DNA of 64,000 bases from Candidatus Protochlamydia amoebophila UWE25. Lineage in GTDB: Bacteria; Chlamydiota; Chlamydiia; Chlamydiales; Parachlamydiaceae. The notes below the pieces were generated by a model that had not been told where the DNA came from, did not search any database, and saw nothing but the letters and a program-made list of their open reading frames with translations. The stretch covers positions 558,001 through 622,000 of the forward strand of contig NC_005861.2 of assembly GCF_000011565.2 (NCBI RefSeq), in the 5' to 3' direction. Shown here one piece after another: positions 26,989 through 36,025 of this stretch (within the stretch, counting starts at the first letter, position 1; every line of letters begins with the position of its first letter). Both the position numbers and the translations under genes were made by a program.

Positions 26989-27007
26989 TCTAAATTTTGA
27001 ATTTAGA
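26989..27007 (-). terminator. Possible terminator between the polyproline gene and metN
   Basis: TCTAAATT (26989-26996) and AATTTAGA (27000-27007) form a perfect inverted repeat with a three-base loop. Read on the minus strand the stem is followed by a T-rich stretch (CCTTTATTTTTTAG), so it may end transcription of the gene at 27047-28531. Confidence 0.45.
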
Positions 27008-27046
27008 ACTTTTTGGAATTTATGAAGAAGTAGTATGGATTAACTA

Positions 27047-28531
27047 TCACACCCGACTACTAGTTTTTTTAGATTGAGATTGGAACTTTTTACTATTAGT
27101 AAGTTCAGAAAACATGTCAGTTGGCTGCTCATTAAGGTCCTGCTGCACAACTTTTTGCTTAGGCTTAGTTAAATAATCTTCATAAGAGACTCTTTGGTAA
27201 ATAGGTTCTTTTTGATTATTAGAAACTTGATACAGGTTCGGATTTTGTCGATTGATCAGTAAACCTAATAAGCTTTTAAGCTGTTTTTTTAAATAATCAT
27301 TCCACGTATCTTTAAAAAGGCTAAACTCCTGAGCTATTTCTCCTGTAGACAAAGTATCCCATTGACTAAAAATAATGTCTAAATCACATTGAAATAATTT
27401 ATAGGTCGCATAGTCAGGATGAGTTTGAGTAGGGGCTATTCCATTAAAATATTGTCCAATAACAAATTGAATTTCTTGATTTGTGAGTTTACTTGCGGCA
27501 GAAATAAATTCTGGAAGAAATGTCTTAACTCCGTTATTTCCATTTACATGAATGCCTGGAATAGCAGTTGATGTCCCTTTGATGGTGATCTCATTTTTTT
27601 GTAAATCGTTTTTCATAGATTGAATCAGCTCTTGGATGTTTGCATCTTGAAGAGTAGTAGGTTCTAATTTTTCTAATCTATCAAGGATTGTTTTTATTTT
27701 CTCATTAATGGCTGTCGCTAGTTTTGCTTCTTCAGGGTTAATTTTATAAGAATAAAAACCGCTGGGGTTGGCTCTTTCCTTCAGATTTCTTTTTAATCTC
27801 TTAGATTCGAGTGTGTAATAGTCTGCTTCAGATTTTACTTGAGGATTTTCCAAAAATGAGGTCGTTGTCGCACCTAGCGGTTTTCTTTGTGTAGGGGGCG
27901 GAGGAGGGGGAAGAGGCGGAGGAGGGGGATTTATTGAAACGATTTGGTTAATTTGCCCATTTGGCGGAATTTCATGTTCTGTTGTAACATGCTCGGTTAA
28001 AGCAACAGTAGAAGGATCAGAGGAAATAATGGCTGGATTTGTATCAAAAGCATTGTGCTCAGCTTCAGAAACAGAGAAAGCGTTTGAGGGAGAATAATTC
28101 GTAGAGCAACTATTTGCTGCTTCAGCTAAAGATTGTGAAAGGGGATGAGGTTGAGAATTTCGTGTCAAATTGATAGAGTTAAGTAAAGTCTCTAGAAATT
28201 GCTTATCATCAAATTGTCTATTAAGAGGAGGCTTTTTGATGAAACGGAGAAAAAACTCCAGAAATCGCGGAAAAACGAAGGGACGAGAAAGTGTTGCTCG
28301 CATTTTTTTAAGCTGTTGCTCAAATGCGTCGACTAGATTTGGATTAAAAGCATCTTTATTATTATTGATAAATTGGATTACTTTTGCTTTGACAATTTCA
28401 CAATCATTTTGATAATCGGCTGGAGGTACGACTCCATGACCAAAAACTTGAAAGTTTCCAACAGAATCGCAAGCCAAAACATTTCCACGATTGATGCCAA
28501 TAATGATATTTGATAATTGAACATTAGCCAT
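27047..28531 (-). CDS. Polyproline-containing protein of unknown function; candidate secreted effector
   Basis: I do not recognise the family. A TTG two codons upstream (28537) is possible, but ATG 28531 (start MANVQLSNIIIGINRG) fits better, giving 494 residues. Residues 1-135 look folded, residues 135-200 are Ser/Thr/Asn-rich, and about residues 200-213 hold INPPPPPLPPPPPPTQRKP, a polyproline run like the profilin-binding FH1 repeats of formins or actin-regulating effectors. A helical region (about 235-440) with coiled-coil character follows, then a Lys/Gln/Ser-rich end. No signal peptide or membrane segment is visible. Host actin or SH3/WW-domain contact is a guess from the proline run. Confidence 0.6.
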   Translation of the reverse strand: MANVQLSNIIIGINRGNVLACDSVGNFQVFGHGVVPPADYQNDCEIVKAKVIQFINNNKDAFNPNLVDAFEQQLKKMRATLSRPFVFPRFLEFFLRFIKKPPLNRQFDDKQFLETLLNSINLTRNSQPHPLSQSLAEAANSCSTNYSPSNAFSVSEAEHNAFDTNPAIISSDPSTVALTEHVTTEHEIPPNGQINQIVSINPPPPPLPPPPPPTQRKPLGATTTSFLENPQVKSEADYYTLESKRLKRNLKERANPSGFYSYKINPEEAKLATAINEKIKTILDRLEKLEPTTLQDANIQELIQSMKNDLQKNEITIKGTSTAIPGIHVNGNNGVKTFLPEFISAASKLTNQEIQFVIGQYFNGIAPTQTHPDYATYKLFQCDLDIIFSQWDTLSTGEIAQEFSLFKDTWNDYLKKQLKSLLGLLINRQNPNLYQVSNNQKEPIYQRVSYEDYLTKPKQKVVQQDLNEQPTDMFSELTNSKKFQSQSKKTSSRV

Positions 28532-29086
28532 ATGCAATCTTCTAGTTTAAGTTAAAAAACCTTTGTTTCTTATAAACTATTTCGAAAATATAAGCTAACA
28601 AAAAGACAATAACAGATTGAAACAATTATAAATATTTAGAATTAAAAAAAACTATTGAAATAAGAGGGATTTGGCCATAAATGTTTCAACCTTATTTTAA
28701 GCAAAGAATTGAAAAGAAATTTAAATGTTAAAAACTTTGACCTGTTGTTTAATCGAATTGCAAATTCGTTGGTATCGTATCTTAAAGTACTTTGATTTAT
28801 GGGATTGATGGTTTTAGATCTAGCAATCTGAGCTTGCATGTCATGATAAGCGTTTGCCTGACAACTTGGCTCTGCTTAAGCATGTTACATAAGCTGTTTA
28901 ATAAGAATTTGATGATTTTTCAGTAAATTAACAAATTCTTTGAATTCTTTTTAAAGATAAAGCTCTCATAAATTTATTCAGGAAATATTAATTAAAATTG
29001 AAAATAATTTAAATAAAAAAAATTTGATGAACTAATAGAAAATTCTTTGGTAAAAAATGTAGAATTTCTGACAAACAATTGGGAAT
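28532..29086. other. AT-rich gap between xerC and the polyproline gene
   Basis: No gene, RNA or terminator is recognised. A 65-codon minus-strand frame at 28642-28839 has no ribosome site and no family features. The promoter of the polyproline gene should be near 28540-28600. Confidence 0.4.
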
Positions 29087-30076
29087 TTAAGCTCTAGGGT
29101 GAGCATCGGCATAAACTTTCTGTTTGAGTTTTGTTGAAACCTGAGTATAGATAGTGGTAGTTGATAATGAACGGTGTCCTAGAAGTAATTGAATCGTTTT
29201 GAGATCCATTCCATTTTCAAGCCAATGTGTAGCAATTGTATGACGGATTGTGTGAGGAGTGACTTTACCAGCCAACCCACTTTTCGTCAGATACAAGTCA
29301 AACTTTCGATCGACGGATCGGGTGGTCAAACGGGTACCCCATTTATTTAAAAAAATTGCATTTGAATCAGATTCAGCTGAGTGAGTCTCTAAATTTTGAT
29401 AACGCTCTATGTGTAATAGATAAGACTGGATCCATTTTGCAGCATTTTTAGTGATAGGAATAAGGCGTTGTTTTTTTCCTTTTCCTTTAAGCTTAATAGT
29501 CAAATTAGAATAATCAAAATCTTGCCGATCTAAGGAAACAAGTTCGCTCACTCGCAGACCTGAACTATAAAAAAGTTCCATGATTGTTCGGTCACGAAAT
29601 CCTAGATAGGATGTAGTGTCTGGTTGTTCGAATAACAGACTGACTTGTTCATAACTCAAGGAAACAGGGAGTTTTTTATTCAGCTTGGGGCTTTCTAATT
29701 CTTCTGTAGGATTTATTTGAATCAAATTTTGCGTTTGAAGATATCTAAAAAAACTTCTTAAAGAAGAAAGACGTCTTGCAATCGTTCTTTTATTTTGTTG
29801 ATTGGCACTTAGCCATGCTAAAAACCCTCGAATAGTTTTACGATCGATGTCTTCCAATTTTAAAATACCATCATGACAAGATTGACGTTGTTGATAACTT
29901 TCGCGAGCACAAATTTTAGGGCTAATATGTTCTAATTTACTTTCAGCAAATATTTGCTTTTCCTGATAATTTTTGAACAAATTTAGATCAATCGCATAAT
30001 TTCGAATTGTATGCTCAGAAGCATTTTTAACAACTTTTAAATGTTCAAGAAATTGATAACAAGCCGCAATATACAT
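29087..30076 (-). CDS. xerC: Tyrosine recombinase XerC
   Basis: Xer recombinases resolve chromosome dimers at dif together with FtsK, which is also in this window. The 329-residue protein has an N-terminal SAM-like core-binding domain (about 1-150, with FLAWLSANQQNKRTIARRLSSLR) and the catalytic domain with SSGLRVSELVSL (Arg), KGKGKKQRLIPI (Lys), HTIRHTIATHWL (His-x-x-Arg), LGHRSLSTTTIYTQ (His and the nucleophile Tyr). It has an extra stretch at about residues 50-75. The rnz neighbour matches the CT346-CT347 order I recall, so this is the chromosomal enzyme rather than a phage integrase. Confidence 0.93.
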   Translation of the reverse strand: MYIAACYQFLEHLKVVKNASEHTIRNYAIDLNLFKNYQEKQIFAESKLEHISPKICARESYQQRQSCHDGILKLEDIDRKTIRGFLAWLSANQQNKRTIARRLSSLRSFFRYLQTQNLIQINPTEELESPKLNKKLPVSLSYEQVSLLFEQPDTTSYLGFRDRTIMELFYSSGLRVSELVSLDRQDFDYSNLTIKLKGKGKKQRLIPITKNAAKWIQSYLLHIERYQNLETHSAESDSNAIFLNKWGTRLTTRSVDRKFDLYLTKSGLAGKVTPHTIRHTIATHWLENGMDLKTIQLLLGHRSLSTTTIYTQVSTKLKQKVYADAHPRA

Positions 30077-30112
30077 GAATTTACCTTGCTCATATAAGAC
30101 TATAAAATTTTA

Positions 30113-31033
30113 TTACGATTTCAAATTAACTTTCGTAAAAGGAAATGTGATCAAATCGTTTGCCACAAAAGTATTAGCAAAAATAGTTCGAGCTTCTTGT
30201 TCAAATAATTTTAAATTTTGATAGCGAGCAGAAAAATGAGTTAAAATTAACTGCTTGGCATTGGCTTCTTTTGCAATCAAAGCTGCTTGCTTTGCTGTTA
30301 AATGGCTATGCAACCGGGCCAATTCTTTGTGTTCTTCTAAATAAGTACTTTCGCATAAAAGTAAAGTTGCATTACGAGCGATGTCAATAGCATTTTGGCA
30401 AGGAAGTGTATCTATCACTACAGAAAATTGATCTCCTTTTCTAATCCAGCTAACATCATCTAAATAAATGGTTTGCCCATCTAAGTTTAATTGTCCTTTT
30501 TCTTGCAATTCCTTGACTAAAGAGCCTCTGATGCCCCGATCAATAAGTTTTTGATTATCGAATTTTCTCGTATCTGCTTCTGTAATACGCCAACCGATAT
30601 TTTCTATACCGTGTTGTAAAAAAGCCGCTTCAATTTTGAATCTTCCATCATCTTCGACTAAACCTGCTTTAGAAACTGGGTGCTCTACCACATGAATCAT
30701 TTCATGATAAATTGTTCCATAGCGCAAACGATCAAAGTATTTTTTGCCGCTTGCAGGGTAATAACAATGAATCGGATGGCGCACTTTGTCTAAATTGAGA
30801 CGCATTAAAATGGACCCTAATCCTAAACAATGGTCTCCATGAAAGTGAGAAATGAAAATTCGATTGATAACACTAGGAGCAATATTAGCAAAGATAAACT
30901 GTCGCTGAGTTCCTTCGCCAGGGTCGAATAAAAACCCCTCCCCATTCCATCTTAATAAATAGGCTCCATGATTACGAAAGCGTGTAGGTTGCTGACTTGA
31001 GCAACCAAGAATGGTTAGATCTCTTACAGACAT
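30113..31033 (-). CDS. rnz: Ribonuclease Z
   Basis: RNase Z cleaves the 3' trailer of tRNA precursors that lack an encoded CCA. The 306-residue metallo-beta-lactamase-fold protein has the zinc motif HFHGDH (His63, His65, Asp67, His68), the tRNA-binding exosite region and a final ILTHFSARY. Its ATG is one base after the stop of the rhomboid gene (TAATATG), so translation is coupled. The function fits a genome in which tRNA genes do not encode CCA (both tRNAs here lack it). Confidence 0.95.
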   Translation of the reverse strand: MSVRDLTILGCSSQQPTRFRNHGAYLLRWNGEGFLFDPGEGTQRQFIFANIAPSVINRIFISHFHGDHCLGLGSILMRLNLDKVRHPIHCYYPASGKKYFDRLRYGTIYHEMIHVVEHPVSKAGLVEDDGRFKIEAAFLQHGIENIGWRITEADTRKFDNQKLIDRGIRGSLVKELQEKGQLNLDGQTIYLDDVSWIRKGDQFSVVIDTLPCQNAIDIARNATLLLCESTYLEEHKELARLHSHLTAKQAALIAKEANAKQLILTHFSARYQNLKLFEQEARTIFANTFVANDLITFPFTKVNLKS

Positions 31034-31034
31034 A

Positions 31035-32210
31035 TTAAGAATGGCTCCAACTGAAAAAATCCAATCGTCCCAAAATGATGCCGATTAAAGCCCCACTGAG
31101 ATGGGCTGTATTAGCAATATGAGGAGCGATTTCAATTTGAAAGAATTTTTCTAAAAACAAAGAAACTAATTGTAAAAGGGCCATTCCTATAATGAAGAAC
31201 ATCATAAAAGAAAAAGATAAGCGATCTAATTGATACCCTTCCCAAGGAGTTTGATTCTGTCTGATCCAGATAAATGTTAACATGGCACATAGAATTCCTG
31301 AAAAACCCACAAAATTTGAGCCACTCATCAAATATTGGGATGTATTTGAAAAAATTCCCGTGATTAAAATGAATAACAAATACCGTGAAGCTTTTAATCG
31401 CAGTTCAAGTTGTTTTCCAAGGACCATTAACCAAAGCATATTGAAAAATAAATGAAAAATATCTCCGTGAAGTAAAGCAGGTGAAAAAAGGCGCCAAATT
31501 TGACCTTCACGAATCTTTTCGAACAAGGGGGGAGCTAAATCCCCTTTTAATGCGTTTTCAACTCTATTTTTTACAAATATTTCTTCGTAAAAACCTTTCC
31601 AAAAGGGAGTATGATGAATTTTTTGAAGTAAAATTTGTGCTTCCAAAGTTAAATTTGTGGGGTCTTTTAATCCTTCATAACCATACATATCAATAAAACG
31701 ATTAATGAGTTCATAAAAGAGAGGATAGTCGTAAAGAAGGGTTTGATCAATAGGAGAAGAAACTAAACTTACAACTGATGTATTGGCTGGAATAGGAACA
31801 GAGGGTTTAATCAATTGAGTAGTAGCAAAAAGAATTGAACAAAGAATGAGAAAGCTACGGGTTATCCATCCCATTGTTGCTGTTTCCCAGCCATGTGTTT
31901 TTCGTGTTGAAGATGGTTCAATTTCTGGATTAGATATTGGAGATGGGGAGAATGAAGAAGATGAGATAGGCTGAACAAAATGAAAAATAGGGTCGGAGGG
32001 GTTTTCTTTGAAATGAGTCAACCACTGAATGGCTTGCTCTACTTGATCTTCGTCATGAATCCATATCTTACATTGACTCGAGCCGTAATCTGCACTACCC
32101 CAATCATAATTAGGTTCCATTTCTAGTTGATGTGCTATTTCTTTTTGATGAAGAAAAGATGAGAAAGTTAGTCCTTTTTTTTCATCTTCTAAGATGCCGA
32201 TTATACGCAT
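31035..32210 (-). CDS. Rhomboid family intramembrane serine protease (GlpG-like)
   Basis: The 391-residue protein has a cytoplasmic N-terminal domain (1-80) like that of GlpG, a Ser/Pro linker, one hydrophobic segment (about 115-130), a long periplasmic-like insert (about 150-225), then the rhomboid core of six segments. Oxyanion residues are in [14 protein letters not shown], the nucleophile is Ser304 in VGFSGIL, and the catalytic His is His370 in [14 protein letters not shown] instead of the common GASG is a mild variant. It begins 3 bp after rfaE2 and is coupled to rnz. Confidence 0.9.
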   Translation of the reverse strand: MRIIGILEDEKKGLTFSSFLHQKEIAHQLEMEPNYDWGSADYGSSQCKIWIHDEDQVEQAIQWLTHFKENPSDPIFHFVQPISSSSFSPSPISNPEIEPSSTRKTHGWETATMGWITRSFLILCSILFATTQLIKPSVPIPANTSVVSLVSSPIDQTLLYDYPLFYELINRFIDMYGYEGLKDPTNLTLEAQILLQKIHHTPFWKGFYEEIFVKNRVENALKGDLAPPLFEKIREGQIWRLFSPALLHGDIFHLFFNMLWLMVLGKQLELRLKASRYLLFILITGIFSNTSQYLMSGSNFVGFSGILCAMLTFIWIRQNQTPWEGYQLDRLSFSFMMFFIIGMALLQLVSLFLEKFFQIEIAPHIANTAHLSGALIGIILGRLDFFSWSHS

Positions 32211-32213
32211 GAT

Positions 32214-32726
32214 TCAAATTAGCCCCTGAATTTTTTTTATAATAGAAGAAGTAGATAGGCCTGGCATGAGGGGAACAATATGAATTTTTCCTCCATTTTG
32301 ACAAACAGTTTCAGCTTCGATACATTGATGGCCATATTCAGAACCGTTGACATGGATATTAGGTTTAATTTTAGAAAGTAGGTGGCAAGGATCCATTTCT
32401 TCAAACCAAGTCACGAAATTTACAAACTCTAATGCAGCCATCATTTGGAGTCGATACTCTAAAGAAATCAAAGGGCGATTTGGGTTTTTATAGCGCTTAA
32501 TGGATTCATCACTATTTAGTGCGACAATTAATACATCACCTAATTGAGATGCTTCATAAATAATTTGCAAATGTCCCGCATGTAGGAGATCGAAAGAGCC
32601 GTTCAATGTGACAATTACTGCCTCATTTGAACGAAGCGAGGTAATTTTCTGATTCAATTCCTCAGGAACAATGACTTTTTGTTTATAGGCAATTGACCAC
32701 GGAACTAGCTCAATTGTTTTGCTCAT
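32214..32726 (-). CDS. Stand-alone RfaE2/HldE-C-like nucleotidyltransferase
   Basis: A 170-residue cytidylyltransferase-fold protein with GSFDLLHAGHL (the HxGH motif at His49-His52), SDESIKRYKNPNRPLISLEYRLQMM and HVNGSEYG. This is the signature of the adenylyltransferase domain that makes ADP-glycero-manno-heptose (RfaE/HldE C-terminal half), here without a kinase domain. A GTG one codon upstream is possible, but AAGGG six bases before ATG 32726 favours the latter. As Chlamydiaceae lipooligosaccharide lacks heptose, another substrate is possible. It follows lon by 14 bp. Confidence 0.85.
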   Translation of the reverse strand: MSKTIELVPWSIAYKQKVIVPEELNQKITSLRSNEAVIVTLNGSFDLLHAGHLQIIYEASQLGDVLIVALNSDESIKRYKNPNRPLISLEYRLQMMAALEFVNFVTWFEEMDPCHLLSKIKPNIHVNGSEYGHQCIEAETVCQNGGKIHIVPLMPGLSTSSIIKKIQGLI

Positions 32727-32740
32727 CACTTACCCTTCAC

Positions 32741-35248
32741 TTAACAAAGCTTCATTTGGTGTTTATTAGGAAAAGAAATTTTAAAGACTTGATCATAATG
32801 GTCAACAAAATGCACGGTAATTCCTTTTCGAATATATTCTGGGAGTTCTTCATAATCTCTAAGATTATCTTTTGGAAAGATTAAAACTTTTAGTCCCGAA
32901 CGTCTAGCGGCAACAAGTTTTTCTTTCACTCCACCAATTGGAAGAACGCGGCCTGTTAAAGTAAGTTCTCCCGTCATCCCTAAATTATCTAAGACAGGGG
33001 TATCTAAAATTAAAGAAAGTAAAGAAGTCACCATAGTTATTCCAGCTGAAGGCCCATCTTTTGGTGTAGCTCCTTCAGGGATATGAATATGAACTTGCGA
33101 TTTTTCAAAAAATGTATATCCAGGAGCGTATTTGTGAATTGAAGAATGGACATAGCTCCAAGCTATCTCAGCCGACTCCTTCATCACATCACCTGCTTGA
33201 CCTGTTAATTTCATAACTGTTTTTTCGCCGGCAACTTTGATGGATTCAATATAAAGTGTAGCTCCTCCCATTGCCGTCCAGGCTAATCCCATGCAAACTC
33301 CGACAGGCGTTCTTTCATAAAAGCGGTCGCTGGTGAAGACTGGTTTACCTAAAAAATCTTTTAAATTTGAGGGAGTAATTGAATGTTTAGTAGGAACAAA
33401 TGCGATAGGTTTTTTGCTTCTGGAAGATTTTTTCTTTTTAGCCTGCTCTTTATCGTGTTCTTCTTGTTCTCTAACAATGTTGACAGCAAGTTTTCGCAAT
33501 ATTTTTTTGAGCAGATTTTCGAGATTACGTACCCCAGATTCTCTAGCATAGCCATTGATAATAGATCGAAGCGCTTCTTGAGTGAAGGAAACTTCTAATG
33601 CTTTTAATCCCATTTCTTTTCGATTGCGAGGAATGAGGTACTTTTTCGCTATTTCTAATTTTTCTTGCATGATGTAACCAGATAAGCGAAGAATATCCAT
33701 TCGATCTTTTAAGGGTTCGGGAATGGTATCTAAAACGTTTGCAGTTACGATAAATAACACCTCGGATAGATTGCAGCGTACATCAAGGTAATGATCTAAA
33801 AACTCAGCATTTTGTTCCGGATCTAAAACTTCTAAAAGGGCAGATGCTGGGTCTCCCTGAAAACTTTTTCCCATTTTATCCACTTCATCAAGCATGATAA
33901 CAGGATTCATTGTTTGACAATATTTTAAGGCTTGAATCATTTTTCCAGGCATAGCGCCTACATAAGTACGACGATGCCCTTTGATTTCCGCCTCATCTCG
34001 CATTCCTCCAACAGAAAAACGATAAAATTTCCTATTAAGAGCTCTGGCTATACTTTTTCCAATGCTGGTTTTACCTACACCTGGAGGGCCAACTAAACAA
34101 ATAATACTACCTCGAACACCTTTAGCTAATTTACCCACACCAATAAACTCTAAAATCCTTTGCTTGATATCTTCTAAGCCATAATGATCATGAGCTAAAA
34201 TTTTTTCAGCTTCTTCTAAATTGTGGTTTTCTTGACTATAAATACCCCAAGGTATTGTTGTTAGCCAATCTAAATATCCTCTTACTACGCTATATTCAGC
34301 TGATTGCATGTCTAAAACGCTTAATTTCTCAAGTTCTTCTGTAATCACTTTCATAACATCAGAAGGGACAACTCTTTCTTTTAATCTTGCCTCGAATTTT
34401 TCTCGATCAAGCGATTTATCATCTCGCTCAATTCCCAATTCTTTTTTAATTGTTTTAAGCTGTTCTCTTAAGAAAAAATCTTTTTGGCTTTTATTAATCG
34501 TTGCTTCAATTTTTTGATTGATATTGTGTTGTAAGATACTAATATCGAGCTCTTTTTTAAGTAAAATCAAGGCTTTATCGATACGTTTTCGAATATCAAA
34601 TGTTTCTAAAACATCTTGCAACTCTTCTCTAGAAGCAGTTGTCAAAGCAACTGCGAAGTCAGCCAATTTACCAGGTTCTGTAAAGTCAGAGTGTCCTAAG
34701 AAGATTTGAAGCTCTTCTTTAAAGAGAGGGTTGAGTTTTAAAAGTTCTTTAATAGTTGAAAGAATACTAATAGCATAAGCTTTTAATTCGGTGGTCAGAA
34801 TAGGATCGTCTTCTATATAGCTAACATTGGCTTTAAGAGTTTTTGTTTCTGAGGTGGGTTTTTCAATTTTAATTCGTCGTTCCATGTTCAGGATAACTTG
34901 CGCACCCCCTTGTTCCATGGGAATAATTCTCAAAACTCTAGCCAATACACCAATTTGATAAAGATCGGAGAATCCCACCTTATAAATTTCTGCTTGTTCG
35001 GAACGCGTTAGTACTAAACCCACACATTTGTGATCAGATTTAGCAACAACCTTTAATACCTCGTAAAAAGGACCTGGCTCAATGACTAAAGGAGCTGCCA
35101 TTCCTGGAAAGAAAGGACGACGTAAAAGAGGAAAAACATGAACTTGTTCTGGAAGCTGTCCATTTATTTTACTAAGCTGATTATCTTCCAGGGAATTCAA
35201 AGCATTTTCAAATTCTGTTTCTAGTGCGTCAATTGGTTCTTCCAGCAT
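32741..35248 (-). CDS. lon: ATP-dependent Lon protease
   Basis: Lon degrades misfolded and regulatory proteins. The 835-residue protein has an N-terminal substrate domain (about 35-240, starting HVFPLLRRPFFPGMAAP), a helical region, the AAA+ module with Walker A GPPGVGKTSIGKS and Walker B VIMLDEVDKMG, and a peptidase domain with the Ser-Lys dyad: Ser734 in DGPSAGIT and Lys777 in GVKEKLVAARR. A charged insert with KKKKSSRSKK lies near residue 620. It heads the lon-rfaE2-rhomboid-rnz-xerC run. Confidence 0.97.
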   Translation of the reverse strand: MLEEPIDALETEFENALNSLEDNQLSKINGQLPEQVHVFPLLRRPFFPGMAAPLVIEPGPFYEVLKVVAKSDHKCVGLVLTRSEQAEIYKVGFSDLYQIGVLARVLRIIPMEQGGAQVILNMERRIKIEKPTSETKTLKANVSYIEDDPILTTELKAYAISILSTIKELLKLNPLFKEELQIFLGHSDFTEPGKLADFAVALTTASREELQDVLETFDIRKRIDKALILLKKELDISILQHNINQKIEATINKSQKDFFLREQLKTIKKELGIERDDKSLDREKFEARLKERVVPSDVMKVITEELEKLSVLDMQSAEYSVVRGYLDWLTTIPWGIYSQENHNLEEAEKILAHDHYGLEDIKQRILEFIGVGKLAKGVRGSIICLVGPPGVGKTSIGKSIARALNRKFYRFSVGGMRDEAEIKGHRRTYVGAMPGKMIQALKYCQTMNPVIMLDEVDKMGKSFQGDPASALLEVLDPEQNAEFLDHYLDVRCNLSEVLFIVTANVLDTIPEPLKDRMDILRLSGYIMQEKLEIAKKYLIPRNRKEMGLKALEVSFTQEALRSIINGYARESGVRNLENLLKKILRKLAVNIVREQEEHDKEQAKKKKSSRSKKPIAFVPTKHSITPSNLKDFLGKPVFTSDRFYERTPVGVCMGLAWTAMGGATLYIESIKVAGEKTVMKLTGQAGDVMKESAEIAWSYVHSSIHKYAPGYTFFEKSQVHIHIPEGATPKDGPSAGITMVTSLLSLILDTPVLDNLGMTGELTLTGRVLPIGGVKEKLVAARRSGLKVLIFPKDNLRDYEELPEYIRKGITVHFVDHYDQVFKISFPNKHQMKLC

Positions 35249-36025
35249 TTAGCATCCTAATAAAGAAAGTTAATGGATTTCTTTCTAAACATTTAGTTTA
35301 TTTTTGGGAGTGTATTTTTCCCTATAAAGATAAGTGTTGAATATCTAGAAATCTCTGTTTAAGTAACTAAAACAGCGATTTGTCATGATTTTGCATTAAC
35401 GATGTAATTTTCCAACTTAGTCAGTTTACAGATTTAAGACTAATTATTCAATCTTAGGAGATAACTTCACAGATTTTCTTGTAAAATGGGTTGGATTTTA
35501 TAGCTGTTTGATTGCCAAGTTGTTCACATTGAGCGCCTGATAAAAAAGATTTGTTTATAATTTGAAAATTGTTTATGGAGATCTAAACCATGCAATTCTT
35601 TTCAAAAAGGCCTAGTAGAGTTGATAACATAAATTTGAGATAGAAGAAATTGCTATGGGAATACATAGAATAAGCCTATTAAAAGCATAGGGTGAACTAT
35701 TGTTTGATCCAATTCATCAGATTATTTTCTATAATAACGTGACATTAAATTTTTAAATAAAAAAAGTTTTCATCCAAATTTTTTAGATCAGAATTTAAAG
35801 CTTTTTAGGAAGAAAGCGATTTTGGCTGATATTAAAGTTAAAGCTGCTGCTTAAGTTTTTAACCATAGTAGCTGCCCAATTAGTTTTAAATAGTCCAGTT
35901 TGTCAAAAACTTTTGTTAGACGAGCTTATAAAAAACCAAATTTTTTTCTAAAATAGCTAATTTTATAAAAAATAATTGGACAAATATTTCTTAATGTTTT
36001 TTCGATTTAATTAAGGATAGAAAAA
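35249..36025. other. Divergent AT-rich gap between lon and the tandem paralogues
   Basis: About 780 bp without any recognised gene, RNA or strong inverted repeat. It marks the left edge of the lineage-specific insertion between lon and tsaB; I see no integrase, tRNA fragment or flanking repeat that would explain the insertion. Confidence 0.4.

Noticed and set aside
28642-28839. 65-codon minus-strand frame between xerC and the polyproline gene
   Set aside because: No ribosome site and no family features; likely chance.
29087-30076. Tyrosine recombinase as the integrase of a mobile element
   Set aside because: It lies next to rnz in a conserved chlamydial order and no attachment site or cargo is seen; chromosomal XerC is the better call.
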